This document shows positions 24,975-34,530 of a DNA stretch of 64,000 bases, piece after piece. How positions within the stretch are numbered: position 1 is the first letter of the stretch; every line of letters starts with the position of its first letter. A program made the translations under genes and the position numbers. The notes under the pieces were generated by a model, which ran no database searches, had not been told where the DNA came from, and worked only from the letters and a program-made list of their open reading frames with translations. Source of the DNA: Spirochaetia bacterium (GTDB lineage Bacteria > Spirochaetota > Leptospiria > Leptospirales > Leptonemataceae); the NCBI GenBank assembly GCA_021413825.1, contig JAIOPQ010000077.1:1-64000 (forward strand), read 5' to 3'.

Positions 24975-27287
24975 ATGCAAAGCTGCGGAAGGTCCTCGCG
25001 AGTCTGGCTGCTATGCATCATGGGCATGACTGCACTGTTTCTCATGTACCGTTCCAATCTTTTTCGCGTGGATCCGGCATTTGAAGTATTCGAAAGATCG
25101 GAATACGATGACGTTTCGTACGATTTTCCAATGCAGAAGGTCTTCAACGAGCGATTGCACAAAGGAGAACTCCCGCTGTGGAACCCGGATCAGTCGGCTG
25201 GCAATCCAACCATTGGCACACTTGAGGCGCGGTTACTATACCCACCAAGATTGATCTTCACTCTGATCTTCGGCGTAGAGCGTGGTCAATTTCTGGAGAT
25301 CATTTTTCATGTTTTGCTGGGCGTTCTGGGAACATTCGGAATGCTTAGAGCTTTCCGAATCAAACCAGGTCCTGCTGTAATCGGTGCAACTTGCGTGCTA
25401 ATGTCCGCGGAGTTCCTTGGGAGTAGCTACTCGCATAACGTTCTTGCAACACATGCCTGGATTCCGGTCTGTATTCTGGTTGTTAAGCAAATCACCATTC
25501 GAGTAACATACTGGCGCGCACTGAGGCTTGCAATTGCGTTCTCAATGCTGCTGTATGCTGGCTATCCTCAATTTGGGTACTACGCACTGCACGCTTGCTT
25601 GATTATTTTTGCGGCTGCATTGATTGCGCGAGGCGGGGTAGCGCGCATTCGCTCGCTCGCAATGCCGTTAGCTCTGGCCGTGATACTCTTTGCCATGATT
25701 GTTGCTCCGCAAATTTCCAGTTCGGGTGAATTCTTTTCACAGGGCATTCGTGGAGAAATTGGAGTGACCAGAGAACAGTTTCAAAACCTTGGGAGTCGGC
25801 CAATCTGGAGCCTTGTGCCCCTGATGTTCACTGGGGAAAAAGGAATCATGGGCTCGTGGCAGGCTCTTGCATTTCACCAATCCACGTATGTCATGGCATT
25901 ATTAATCATTTGCGGTTTCGCCTGGGGCGTATCGCAGAAACGATATCGTGTAGCAGCGATCACGATGCTTTTGGTAGCGATTCCCTTTGCGTTGCTTGCA
26001 ATGGGTACCGGTTCCCCCTTTGCCGATTGGGTGTTTGATTACTACCCGCTCGGGTCAAGGTTTCGCGTTCCGTTTCGCGCCAGATCCGTATTGCTTTTTC
26101 CGGCCGTTTTTGGCGTAGCGCTTTCTGTCACAGCGCTAACTCATTTAATGAGAAAAACTCCATTAAACTCTCAATCAAGAAGCATAGCAGCCTTCGTGAT
26201 CATTTTATCGGCGGTTCTGGCATCTATTCTACCTGGGAAGTATTTTAGACCCCAGGTGTTTGAGCATATTGGACCGTATGCTACAGAAGCAGCTCATGAC
26301 ATCGCCAACGCAATCCCATCGCGGGAAGCAGCATATGTGAATATCACAGGGTTTGCCACTGAGCCATACAAAAAATCTGCAATGCTGGCTAAGCGACGTA
26401 GTCTTTCTGACTACGAACCTTCAAACACGTATCGCTCCTTCCTTTTAGCGAACCTACTCTCCGCCGAACTGCGTAACCAGAATGCAGGGTGGGTCTGGCT
26501 CGGAAACAGCGAGGTTAGTTACGATGGGCTCGCAGATCCAAACGTTACGCGCCTTCTGAGGACTGCTAACGTTGGTTGGGTGCTTGGTGATTCGGTTGCA
26601 TGGAAAGCGGCTCCGGCCATAACCAAAGCGAAAATCAGGCAGAACGCAGACGTGAAACAGGCTGGAAGCATTCCAGACTCCCGGCTGATAAAGTTCTTCC
26701 AGGGCCAGATCAACCCGGCCTTGCATTCATTCCTGAAACCAGCAGAACCTCCGGCTCTTTATCAAATTTTCAAAATAGAAAATCCATTGTCGCGCGCTTA
26801 TATTTCCAATCGCATCGCGATCAGTTCGAATGCAAAAGAAAGCGCAGCAAAGATGGGACCGCCTTTCAATCCACTTTCGCCGACTGTTGTGGAAATCCCG
26901 GCCAGCAAGATCCAAAGCGGAACCGATCCTCGCGATCATCTTCAACCTGTGCGCCTTCGCGCTGATTCACCGGAACGAATCGTAATTGAAACCGAAACAT
27001 ATGGAAATGCATTTCTTATTTTGAACGACAAGTTTTTTCCGGGATGGATCTGCCTGGTCAACGGAAAGCCAGTGCCAATCTTTGCGGCTAACGTTTTGTT
27101 TCGCGCCGTGCAACTGCCTCCGGGCAAGCACACTGTTGAATTCGTATATAAACCAGATAGCCTCTACGTAACCTTGATTCTTTCAGGTGTGGCATATCTC
27201 TTTCTCTTGGTTTCCCTTGCATCTTTTGTATTCATGCTCGCTCGTCGCCATTCAAAAAAGATTGCCACGGGCACGATCAAACCCTGA
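24975..27287 (+). CDS. YfhO-family GT-C membrane protein, paralogue 1
   Basis: I choose the ATG at 24975 (770 aa) because it leaves about 10 residues before the first membrane segment, as in the other copies; the frame opens at 24912. Features are an outer loop with E-Y-D-D-V-S-Y-D-F-P, then G-E-L-P-L-W-N-P-D-Q-S-A-G-N-P and R-L-L-Y-P-P-R. About twelve membrane helices include G-Y-P-Q-F-G-Y-Y and Y-Y-P-L-G-S-R-F-R. A soluble domain follows with S-L-S-D-Y-E-P-S-N-T-Y-R, and a terminal beta domain N-D-K-F-F-P-G-W before a last membrane helix. In Gram-positives YfhO is thought to transfer lipid-linked sugars to teichoic or other surface polymers. This copy is divergent from the GT2 that could make such a donor. 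Confidence 0.82.
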   Translation: MQSCGRSSRVWLLCIMGMTALFLMYRSNLFRVDPAFEVFERSEYDDVSYDFPMQKVFNERLHKGELPLWNPDQSAGNPTIGTLEARLLYPPRLIFTLIFGVERGQFLEIIFHVLLGVLGTFGMLRAFRIKPGPAVIGATCVLMSAEFLGSSYSHNVLATHAWIPVCILVVKQITIRVTYWRALRLAIAFSMLLYAGYPQFGYYALHACLIIFAAALIARGGVARIRSLAMPLALAVILFAMIVAPQISSSGEFFSQGIRGEIGVTREQFQNLGSRPIWSLVPLMFTGEKGIMGSWQALAFHQSTYVMALLIICGFAWGVSQKRYRVAAITMLLVAIPFALLAMGTGSPFADWVFDYYPLGSRFRVPFRARSVLLFPAVFGVALSVTALTHLMRKTPLNSQSRSIAAFVIILSAVLASILPGKYFRPQVFEHIGPYATEAAHDIANAIPSREAAYVNITGFATEPYKKSAMLAKRRSLSDYEPSNTYRSFLLANLLSAELRNQNAGWVWLGNSEVSYDGLADPNVTRLLRTANVGWVLGDSVAWKAAPAITKAKIRQNADVKQAGSIPDSRLIKFFQGQINPALHSFLKPAEPPALYQIFKIENPLSRAYISNRIAISSNAKESAAKMGPPFNPLSPTVVEIPASKIQSGTDPRDHLQPVRLRADSPERIVIETETYGNAFLILNDKFFPGWICLVNGKPVPIFAANVLFRAVQLPPGKHTVEFVYKPDSLYVTLILSGVAYLFLLVSLASFVFMLARRHSKKIATGTIKP

Positions 27288-27294
27288 ATCAGCT

Positions 27295-29592
27295 ATGCAT
27301 TCATTTGATCGATGGCGAAGTGCAATTCCAGTACTTCTGCTCGTTTCATGCCTCGCATTTCTATATTCGCGATCAGACCTGGTGCACTTTGACGCAAGCG
27401 CAGACCTTGCGACCAACACAAACTATGATGATGTTTCGTTTGAACTACCCATTGTTCAGTATTTTCACAAACGGTTAATGCAAGGCGAGCTTGCCCTCTG
27501 GAATCCGTATCAATCGGCAGGCAACCCGGTAATCGGGACTCTGCAACAGCGACTACTCTATCCGCCTCGAGTCATCTTATACGCCCTTGCTGGGCTAGAA
27601 CGCGGACAATTTTTCGAAATCATTTTTCATTTTCTCCTGGCTGTATGCGGAACTTATGCAATGTTGCGCTCGTTTCGACTGAAGCAACCTGCAGCATTCG
27701 CCGGAGCCCTATCGGTAATGCTTGCATCGGAGTTTCACTACACTACATTTTCGCATAACGTCTTTGCAACCCTGGCCTGGGTTCCAGTTTGTATCTGGAG
27801 CATTCGACGCTTCCTGATTGATCCTTCCCCTTCAAGTTCTGTAATCCTGGCGCTGGCTTTCTCTATGTTAATCTATGCTGGCTATCCGCAGTTTGCGTTC
27901 TATGCGCTCCATCTATGCGTTGCTGTCTTTCTTGCAGGTGTTTTCTCATTTCGCAAGCGAATGTGGCGCATACGCGCTAGATTGCTGGCGCTTCTCGGCT
28001 TTTCCGGGTTGCTATTCGCCACTATCACGGCGCCACAGCTCATTTCCGCGGGTGAGTTTTTTGGACTGGGAATCCGTGGAGCCGTCGGACTCACCTTTGA
28101 ACAATTCGGTAAGTATGGCGGGCATCCAATGATCGCCCTGATTCCACAGCTTTACGCCGGAACCGCAACGCGACTCTATATGCACGTTGCTACACTGATG
28201 GTCATAGGTGGTTTTGCTCTCGGCTGGATGCGATTGCCTCGGCTGCGCCTCCCAATTCTTGTAATGCTCGCGATCGCCGTGGCTACGGCTTTGCTAGCTA
28301 TGGGACCCGGAGGATCGCCCTTCCCACAATGGGTTTACGAATACTACCCTTTAGGCAAAGCATTTCGCCACCCAGTACGAGCTTTATTTCTATTGCTTTT
28401 TCCCTGCGCGTTTGCGCTGGCCCTGCTCTGCCAGGGTCTCGCAACCTTCAGACCTGCGCATTTGGAAAATCGCCTGTCGTTCGCAAGGATTTCGTATGTG
28501 CTGGTGGTCGCATTGCTGCTCGCCATTCTTCTTCCAAACAAAACGTTTTATAGCCACGCATTCATAAATTCCGCAGGCTATATGAACACGTTCGCCGGAG
28601 ATTTGCAGAGGGTGATGCCAGAAGGTAGCCAGAATCGCTTCGCAACGATCACGGGCTTTCAAACCGAGCCCTATAGAAGAGCAGGCCTGCTTTCTAATCG
28701 GCGCAGCCTTTCAGATTACGAACCTTCAAACGGCTACCGTTACTACTTATTCTCAAAGCTCATTTCAGAGCAACTGCGCAACCAGTCTGCCAGCGAAGTA
28801 TGGTTGGGAGACCTCGGCTTGACCTATGCCGACCTTGCGAATCCGATTTCGATTCGATTTCTTCAAGCTAGCTCGGTAAACAGGGTCATAGCAGATTCCC
28901 TGTTCTGGAAACAACTTGCCCCGGGCATCAAGCAGCGGATTCAAGCCACGCCTGAATTACATTTTTCTGGAAACATTCCGAACTCCAGAGTGGCAAATAT
29001 CTTGAGCAGGAATATGAATCCATGGCAATTACAACTGCTCACGGGCTACTTTCGAGGTTATGATTCGCTGTTTGAAGTTGTCAAGATCGATGCAAGCTTG
29101 CCCAGGGCTTATGTGACGAATCGGATTCTATTTACTGAAAATCCAAATCGGGCCGCAGAGAAGATGAGGGAGTCCTTTGATCCACTCAAGGAAACCGTAA
29201 TTGAAGCCACCCTTGAGTCTCAAAAACACCTTGCGCTAAGTCCAAACAATGTTGCACCCGCTGACTCATTCCAACCGGTCGATTTTATATCGGATGAGCC
29301 CGAACACATCTTGCTACGCGTAAAAACAAAGGGAGATTCTTTTCTTGTGCTGAACGATACTTTTTTTCCTGGTTGGGAGTGCAGCATTAACGGGAAGCCA
29401 GCCTCCATATTACCTGCAAACATATTGTTTCGCGGGGTGAGATTAACGTCAGGCGATCATGAGATCGAGTTCAAATACAAGCCGCATACACTTCTTGTCG
29501 CACTAGTTGTCTCAGTTCTGAGTTATGGGCTTTGCTGCATTGTTCTGATTTTGAATGGGTTGAAAATATTCCGGAAGCGCAGTCACAAGTAG
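27295..29592 (+). CDS. YfhO-family GT-C membrane protein, paralogue 2
   Basis: The ATG at 27295 lies 7 nt after the stop of paralogue 1 and gives 765 residues. The same blocks are present in the same order: N-Y-D-D-V-S-F-E-L-P, G-E-L-A-L-W-N-P-Y-Q-S-A-G-N-P, R-L-L-Y-P-P-R, G-Y-P-Q-F-A-F-Y, Y-Y-P-L-G-K-A-F-R-H-P, S-L-S-D-Y-E-P-S-N-G-Y-R and the C-terminal N-D-T-F-F-P-G-W-E-C. The last block has Thr where the other copies have Lys. With paralogues 1 and 3 it forms a subgroup whose first loop reads Y-D-D-V-S. The predicted role is transfer of a lipid-carried sugar on the periplasmic side. Its 3' end overlaps the convergent RfbJ-like gene by 10 nt. Confidence 0.82.
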   Translation: MHSFDRWRSAIPVLLLVSCLAFLYSRSDLVHFDASADLATNTNYDDVSFELPIVQYFHKRLMQGELALWNPYQSAGNPVIGTLQQRLLYPPRVILYALAGLERGQFFEIIFHFLLAVCGTYAMLRSFRLKQPAAFAGALSVMLASEFHYTTFSHNVFATLAWVPVCIWSIRRFLIDPSPSSSVILALAFSMLIYAGYPQFAFYALHLCVAVFLAGVFSFRKRMWRIRARLLALLGFSGLLFATITAPQLISAGEFFGLGIRGAVGLTFEQFGKYGGHPMIALIPQLYAGTATRLYMHVATLMVIGGFALGWMRLPRLRLPILVMLAIAVATALLAMGPGGSPFPQWVYEYYPLGKAFRHPVRALFLLLFPCAFALALLCQGLATFRPAHLENRLSFARISYVLVVALLLAILLPNKTFYSHAFINSAGYMNTFAGDLQRVMPEGSQNRFATITGFQTEPYRRAGLLSNRRSLSDYEPSNGYRYYLFSKLISEQLRNQSASEVWLGDLGLTYADLANPISIRFLQASSVNRVIADSLFWKQLAPGIKQRIQATPELHFSGNIPNSRVANILSRNMNPWQLQLLTGYFRGYDSLFEVVKIDASLPRAYVTNRILFTENPNRAAEKMRESFDPLKETVIEATLESQKHLALSPNNVAPADSFQPVDFISDEPEHILLRVKTKGDSFLVLNDTFFPGWECSINGKPASILPANILFRGVRLTSGDHEIEFKYKPHTLLVALVVSVLSYGLCCIVLILNGLKIFRKRSHK

Positions 29593-30497
29593 CGCGCCTG
29601 ATTCGCGGCAAACCAGTTGACCGTATTGCGCAGTCCATCCGATAGCCCAAACCGGGGTTCCCAGTCAAAAGCCTTTTGGAATCTCTCTACATTCGCCCGT
29701 GAAGAAAAAATCTCATCCTTTAAGTAGGGGATTGCACCAAAATTAAGGCTGGTTTTACTCTGACTTAACGCGGAAGCCAGTTCAACAAACGAACGGAGTT
29801 CCGTTTCAATTCCAGTACCCACATCGTACAAATGTAAACCGGGGCTAATCGTGGCGCATCCCTGCAAAACCGCCAGGTATGCGTTTGCAACATCCTTTAC
29901 ATAAACAAAATCTCGCTTCTGCTTTCCTTCTGTAAGGTCAATTGAAGGTACGTTCTTGCCCAATTTCAAAAGCAAGTTGGTGATAAACTTGGTATCAGAA
30001 TCACGTTCACCATAAACCTGGAAGAGCGAAAGACTAACGATTCGTATTGCATCACCTGCAAGCTTCATCCAGTCAGAGAATTGAGCTTTTGAAAGCGTGT
30101 AGTTTTGCATGTAAGAGTAATTGTGGACGGAGGTTTTGAAAAAAGTATCTGTGCTCACAAACAAGGAAACTTGATTCTGAATTGCCAGATCCAGCAGGCG
30201 CAACGGGAGATATACGTTCGATAGTAACAGGCTAGAATTGGTTTCTCCCTTTTTGCCGTAGGCTGTGGCAGCATGTATCACGGCTTCAAAAGAGTGTTTA
30301 GCGAATAGCTTTGTGAAATCCGGATCGGTATCCATGTCATGCCAGAGTATGCCTTTAGTATGCTCAGCCAATCTCCAGGTATCTGAAGTGGAGCGTTTCA
30401 AACAAACTACATTCCTACCAGCATACAAGAGGGTTTCTGCGATGTGACTGCCCACGAATCCAGTTGCGCCCGTGAGCAATATCGACTTTTCATTCAT
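29583..30497 (-). CDS. NAD(P)-dependent sugar reductase, RfbJ (CDP-abequose synthase)-like
   Basis: An extended short-chain dehydrogenase of 304 aa from the ATG at 30497. It has the nucleotide motif L-T-G-A-T-G-F-V-G-S near residue 8. Several segments match my memory of Salmonella RfbJ more than general epimerases: I-H-A-A-T-A-Y-G-K-K, F-V-S-T-D-T-F-F-K, Y-S-Y-M-Q-N-Y-T-L-S-K (the Y-X-X-X-K catalytic pair) and K-R-D-F-V-Y-V-K-D-V-A-N-A-Y-L. RfbJ reduces the 4-keto group of CDP-3,6-dideoxy-hexulose to CDP-abequose. The intermediate would come from rfbF, rfbG and rfbH, which lie 17-20 kb away in this window. It is convergent with YfhO paralogue 2 (10-nt overlap) and divergent from paralogue 3. 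Confidence 0.72.
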   Translation of the reverse strand: MNEKSILLTGATGFVGSHIAETLLYAGRNVVCLKRSTSDTWRLAEHTKGILWHDMDTDPDFTKLFAKHSFEAVIHAATAYGKKGETNSSLLLSNVYLPLRLLDLAIQNQVSLFVSTDTFFKTSVHNYSYMQNYTLSKAQFSDWMKLAGDAIRIVSLSLFQVYGERDSDTKFITNLLLKLGKNVPSIDLTEGKQKRDFVYVKDVANAYLAVLQGCATISPGLHLYDVGTGIETELRSFVELASALSQSKTSLNFGAIPYLKDEIFSSRANVERFQKAFDWEPRFGLSDGLRNTVNWFAANQARYL

Positions 30498-30649
30498 TGG
30501 GCGGCCCAAGTCAGAATTCCTTTTCCGCCTGAATCATACCACCATTCTCAGGATTCCTGCGCAAAATAATGCTTGAATGAACGCGATTCCGCAACTCTGA
30601 CCTGCTTCAAAAACGGTTGTCATGTCGGTGTGCAGAGGACCAATCGACC

Positions 30650-32920
30650 ATGTCCGTTTCGCGCCTGTCGGCTTTCGCCCGACGAACCCCCTTCCTACTT
30701 GTAATCCTCTGTCTTGTGTTCCTTTACTTTCGCTCTGATTTGATCCGGTTTGATCCAATTGAAGACATGATGCACAACCAGAGCTATGATGACGTTTCCT
30801 TTGAGCTGCCTGTAGTTCGATATTTTCATCAGCGCCTGGCAAATGGCGATCTGGCACTCTGGAATCCGTATCAATCTGCGGGAAATCCCGTGATAGGTAC
30901 ATTGCAGCAGCGGCTGCTCTATCCACCAAGACTGATTCCTGCGCTCATCTTTGGAGTTGAGTGGGGCCAGTTCCTGGAAATTGTTTTCCATTTTTTTCTG
31001 GGAGTACTCGGAACATATGCATTTCTGCGAACGTATGCGTTCCGACCTCTGGCTGCCGCTGCCGGTTCTGTTTCTGTTTTGCTCTCTGTGGAGTTTCTAT
31101 CCGCTACATACTCGCATAACGTGTTTGCTTCGCTCGCCTGGGTTCCTATTTGTCTCTATTCAATTCGCATCTTTATAATACGCCCCGTTCTGGTGAACGC
31201 ATGTTTGCTTGGCATGTCATTTGCCATGCTACTCTATGCGGGCTATCCACAGTTTGCATACTACGCTTTGCATTTATGCATTGCCGTGTTTCTCACTTCT
31301 ACTTATACCAGGAGAAATCGAATTCTCGGCAGCCCGGTGCGTTTCTGCCTGCTGCTGGGCCTGGCGCTTCTGCTTGCTCTTGCGATTTCACTTCCGCAGC
31401 TACTCACCGCAGCTGAATTTTTTGCCCTTGGCATTCGGGGCGTCGTCGGAGTCAGTCAGGAACAGTTTCACTTATTCTCAGGATATTCGCTTTCAGAAAT
31501 TTTTACCAGGCTATACTCAGAATCTAAGACTCCTTTCCTCCATGCAATTGCTCCAATGATATTTGGCGGATTTATTCTGGGTTGGTTTCGACTCAGCCGA
31601 CTCCGAATTCATATCATAATGATGATAGTCATCATGATTCCATTCATCTTGCTCGTAATGGGAACTTCCACACCCTTTTCCACCTGGATATATAATCACT
31701 ATCCCCTTGGGTCAGCCTTCCGAGCACCGATGCGAGCGCTCTATATACTTCTATTCCCTTGCGCATTTGGAATTGCAACTCTCGCCCATGTTCTATTGAG
31801 CTCAAAGGGACTGCAGCGTTACTTGCTTTACGCGCTCGTTCCAATTACATTGACCGGCATTTTACTTCCGCTGAACCGCTTTCGAGCGCATGCGTTTCTC
31901 CACACATCGCCTTACATGAACGCTTTCGTTCATGATTTAAAGCAGGCCATTCCAGCAGGGAGTAATCATCGCTTCGCTACAATTACGGGCTTTCAGACCG
32001 AGCCTTACAGGCGAACCGGTATGATGGCAGAGCTGCGGAGCTTCTCAGAGTATGAACCGTCGAACAGTTACAGATTCTACGCATACGCAGCCCTCCATTC
32101 TGATCTGATACGCAATAATCCACGCGATGCAATCTGGCTGGGCGACGCAATGGTTGGGTTTGGGACGTTAGGCGACACCCGGTCCCTTGAATTTCTGCGA
32201 GCGGCCTCCGTGGATCGAGTTATTGCAGATAGCATGGAATGGTCCACAAAACCTGAATGGTTGCGATCAAAGGTACGTAACTCAGGAACAGTCTCGGAGA
32301 CGGGAGCCATCGAAGATTCTAGAAAGCTCAACATCGCAAAAGCTCAAATGGGAAATGCTGCGTTCGCAATGATGTCCGGATATTTTAAGAAGGGTTTGCC
32401 CCTATATCAAGTATTTTCAATCGCAAGTCCTTTACCCCGCGCCTACACTACGATACGGGTGCAACGCGCCACGAACCTGGAAGATAGTATAGAGAAGATG
32501 CAGCCTCCCTTCAATCCAATACAACAAACAGTAATTGAGGGAGCAGGACCAATCCAGCCGGATGTACTGATTTCAGAATCAGACTCTTTCAAGCCTGCAG
32601 AATTCCTGCTCGATGAGCCCGAACGCGTCGTCATTAGAACCTCGACCCTAGGGAATGCGTTTCTGATACTGAATGACAAGTTCTTTCCGGGCTGGCAATG
32701 CAAGGTCGATGGGAAAGATGTTACGATTTTTGCGGCCAATATTCTCTTTAGGGCCGTTCAGGTACCACCTGGCGTGCATGAAGTAGAATTCGTATACAAG
32801 GATCAACGATTCCAGATCACATTTATTGTGTCACTCGTTGTGTATGGCATTGTACTGATCGCTTTTATTTTGCTGGCCGTGGCAAAACTTCGCGGCCAAT
32901 CTTCTACTTCAAAGAGCTAA
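30650..32920 (+). CDS. YfhO-family GT-C membrane protein, paralogue 3
   Basis: Starting at the ATG at 30650 (with GAGG about 11 nt upstream) gives 756 residues. Blocks are S-Y-D-D-V-S-F-E-L-P, G-D-L-A-L-W-N-P-Y-Q-S-A-G-N-P, G-Y-P-Q-F-A-Y-Y, H-Y-P-L-G-S-A-F-R-A-P, R-S-F-S-E-Y-E-P-S-N-S-Y-R and N-D-K-F-F-P-G-W-Q-C. The block R-F-A-T-I-T-G-F-Q-T-E-P-Y is shared with paralogue 2 and absent from 4-6, which have Cys-containing versions here, so copies 2 and 3 are nearest relatives. The predicted function is as for the family. The gene is divergent from the RfbJ-like gene and overlaps the convergent SGNH gene by 17 nt. Confidence 0.82.
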   Translation: MSVSRLSAFARRTPFLLVILCLVFLYFRSDLIRFDPIEDMMHNQSYDDVSFELPVVRYFHQRLANGDLALWNPYQSAGNPVIGTLQQRLLYPPRLIPALIFGVEWGQFLEIVFHFFLGVLGTYAFLRTYAFRPLAAAAGSVSVLLSVEFLSATYSHNVFASLAWVPICLYSIRIFIIRPVLVNACLLGMSFAMLLYAGYPQFAYYALHLCIAVFLTSTYTRRNRILGSPVRFCLLLGLALLLALAISLPQLLTAAEFFALGIRGVVGVSQEQFHLFSGYSLSEIFTRLYSESKTPFLHAIAPMIFGGFILGWFRLSRLRIHIIMMIVIMIPFILLVMGTSTPFSTWIYNHYPLGSAFRAPMRALYILLFPCAFGIATLAHVLLSSKGLQRYLLYALVPITLTGILLPLNRFRAHAFLHTSPYMNAFVHDLKQAIPAGSNHRFATITGFQTEPYRRTGMMAELRSFSEYEPSNSYRFYAYAALHSDLIRNNPRDAIWLGDAMVGFGTLGDTRSLEFLRAASVDRVIADSMEWSTKPEWLRSKVRNSGTVSETGAIEDSRKLNIAKAQMGNAAFAMMSGYFKKGLPLYQVFSIASPLPRAYTTIRVQRATNLEDSIEKMQPPFNPIQQTVIEGAGPIQPDVLISESDSFKPAEFLLDEPERVVIRTSTLGNAFLILNDKFFPGWQCKVDGKDVTIFAANILFRAVQVPPGVHEVEFVYKDQRFQITFIVSLVVYGIVLIAFILLAVAKLRGQSSTSKS

Positions 32921-34526
32921 GTGCTTTCAAACGTTTTCCCAGAGCTCGTTCTTGATCAATAAACGAGGCCTGAATATCGCGAACCGGTTCGCCCGGAGGG
33001 AGAATCAAGGTTATGCGGCTTTTCTCAGAGTCCACATACCAATATCCGGAGTTCATCACCACTTCCATTGATCCCAGTTCCGCAATTGCGATTCCATTCA
33101 CTCTAACCTCGAAAAGTAAGGGAATCCTTTCGCTTCTTATTGGAATGGAATAGAAACGCAGCGATTTCAAGAACGGCTCGTCGTCAAGATTAGGTTGGCC
33201 TGTTTTCAAGTGCACGACCTTTAGGTGATCTATTACACGAATCGGTCCCCAAAAATGCATTTCATCTTCAATCGCAACGGGTACTCCGGCCGCGAAATCG
33301 GCAATAACCTGCTGCCCCATTCTGATGGGCGAACCCTCGCGAACTTTCAACAGGTTTTGATTTGAAAAAAGAAAGTAGTCCCGCCGCTTCAAATCCCCTT
33401 CTATATTTAGCTGCTTGAATAACCCATACTCGTCGAAATCTCGAATATCAAATCGGGAACGAACATCGGTTGTTAACCCTGCGTCTTTCCATTGGATTTC
33501 GGAAAAACCGGATAAGGCTTCGCGTTTCGTCGAAAATAACAAATCGAACATATGACGCGAATCGCGCATGTGGACTGCCATGGTTGTAAAGAGGTCTTCC
33601 GGATAATCGTTCCTGATATCAGTAAATACGACGCCGTGTTTTCGCAACGTTTCACGAAAGAAGTCCCCCGTGGGCGCGTCGGCCATTACGGGAGGTACGG
33701 GTTGCAAATACACTAAGTACGGTATTCCAGTTGCCTTTAGGTCCTCGAGCATTTGCTCAAACAGGGAAACCTGCATATCATTCAGTTCAATCCCGTAGCC
33801 TTTAACTTTGCCGTTGGGCGCGACCGGAACGGCAGCAGGCGCAGGGCTTCGCGCATCCTGCGGCGTGCCGAGGAAGGGATCTGATCCCTGAAAAGTATGC
33901 CGCCAGAATCTACTGCGACGATCGTGAAGAGTTGATCCAAAGTAGATCGAACGTTGCAATTGTGTCTGCCTGAACGGATCACGATACGGATATAGTGGCA
34001 ACTGATAGAGTGGAGACTGAAAAAAACCTTCCGCACCATATGCGCCGAGGAACAAATGCGGACCAATGCGTTCTAGAACGGAGGGATATACAATCTGACC
34101 GCGAACATTCGTGCGAAACACCTGCCCGGCAATCGAAATCTCGTGAATCTGCATTACGATCAAATCGGGTTTAAGTTCTTTCAGTCGAGATAGTATGACA
34201 CGGTAGTCGCCAACTCCCTGCGCTGGTCTGCCGAAATTAAATGCCTCAAGATCATCACCGTAGTGGCGCTTGATTACTGTGCGGAGCCTCGGGAAATCCA
34301 GGGCTGCCATGACAGAATTTCCTACAAATGCGATCTTGCGACCTCGAGACTTTTCAAACTCTTCGTACGCAAGGGATTCCCCACCGGGCGCATAGATAAA
34401 GAACCCTGGTGCGAATGCTGTCTTATCTACAAAACTTTTTACCAGATAATGCGCAGCCATTACCAGAACGAGTCCTGAGACAAGTTGAACTAACCCCAGG
34501 GGGATGTTTTTCTTCAGGCCACGCAT
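32904..34526 (-). CDS. SGNH-like O-acylation partner protein (DltD/AlgJ-type)
   Basis: From the ATG at 34526 (540 aa), 4 nt after the MBOAT stop. One N-terminal membrane anchor (about residues 10-28) is followed by a long periplasmic domain. The block I equivalent is A-F-V-G-N-S-V-M-A-A, where the usual G-D-S is G-N-S; the later N-F-G-R-P-A-Q-G-V-G-D-Y, L-I-V-M-Q-I-H-E and the D-S-R-H-M-F-D segment fit an SGNH/DltD fold with an Asp/His pair. Proteins of this kind receive an acyl group from the MBOAT partner and pass it to a surface glycan. The C-terminal 200 residues are beta-rich and unassigned. Tight coupling to the MBOAT gene supports the call; the exact subfamily is uncertain. Confidence 0.68.
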   Translation of the reverse strand: MRGLKKNIPLGLVQLVSGLVLVMAAHYLVKSFVDKTAFAPGFFIYAPGGESLAYEEFEKSRGRKIAFVGNSVMAALDFPRLRTVIKRHYGDDLEAFNFGRPAQGVGDYRVILSRLKELKPDLIVMQIHEISIAGQVFRTNVRGQIVYPSVLERIGPHLFLGAYGAEGFFQSPLYQLPLYPYRDPFRQTQLQRSIYFGSTLHDRRSRFWRHTFQGSDPFLGTPQDARSPAPAAVPVAPNGKVKGYGIELNDMQVSLFEQMLEDLKATGIPYLVYLQPVPPVMADAPTGDFFRETLRKHGVVFTDIRNDYPEDLFTTMAVHMRDSRHMFDLLFSTKREALSGFSEIQWKDAGLTTDVRSRFDIRDFDEYGLFKQLNIEGDLKRRDYFLFSNQNLLKVREGSPIRMGQQVIADFAAGVPVAIEDEMHFWGPIRVIDHLKVVHLKTGQPNLDDEPFLKSLRFYSIPIRSERIPLLFEVRVNGIAIAELGSMEVVMNSGYWYVDSEKSRITLILPPGEPVRDIQASFIDQERALGKRLKALSSLK

Positions 34527-34530
34527 AATT

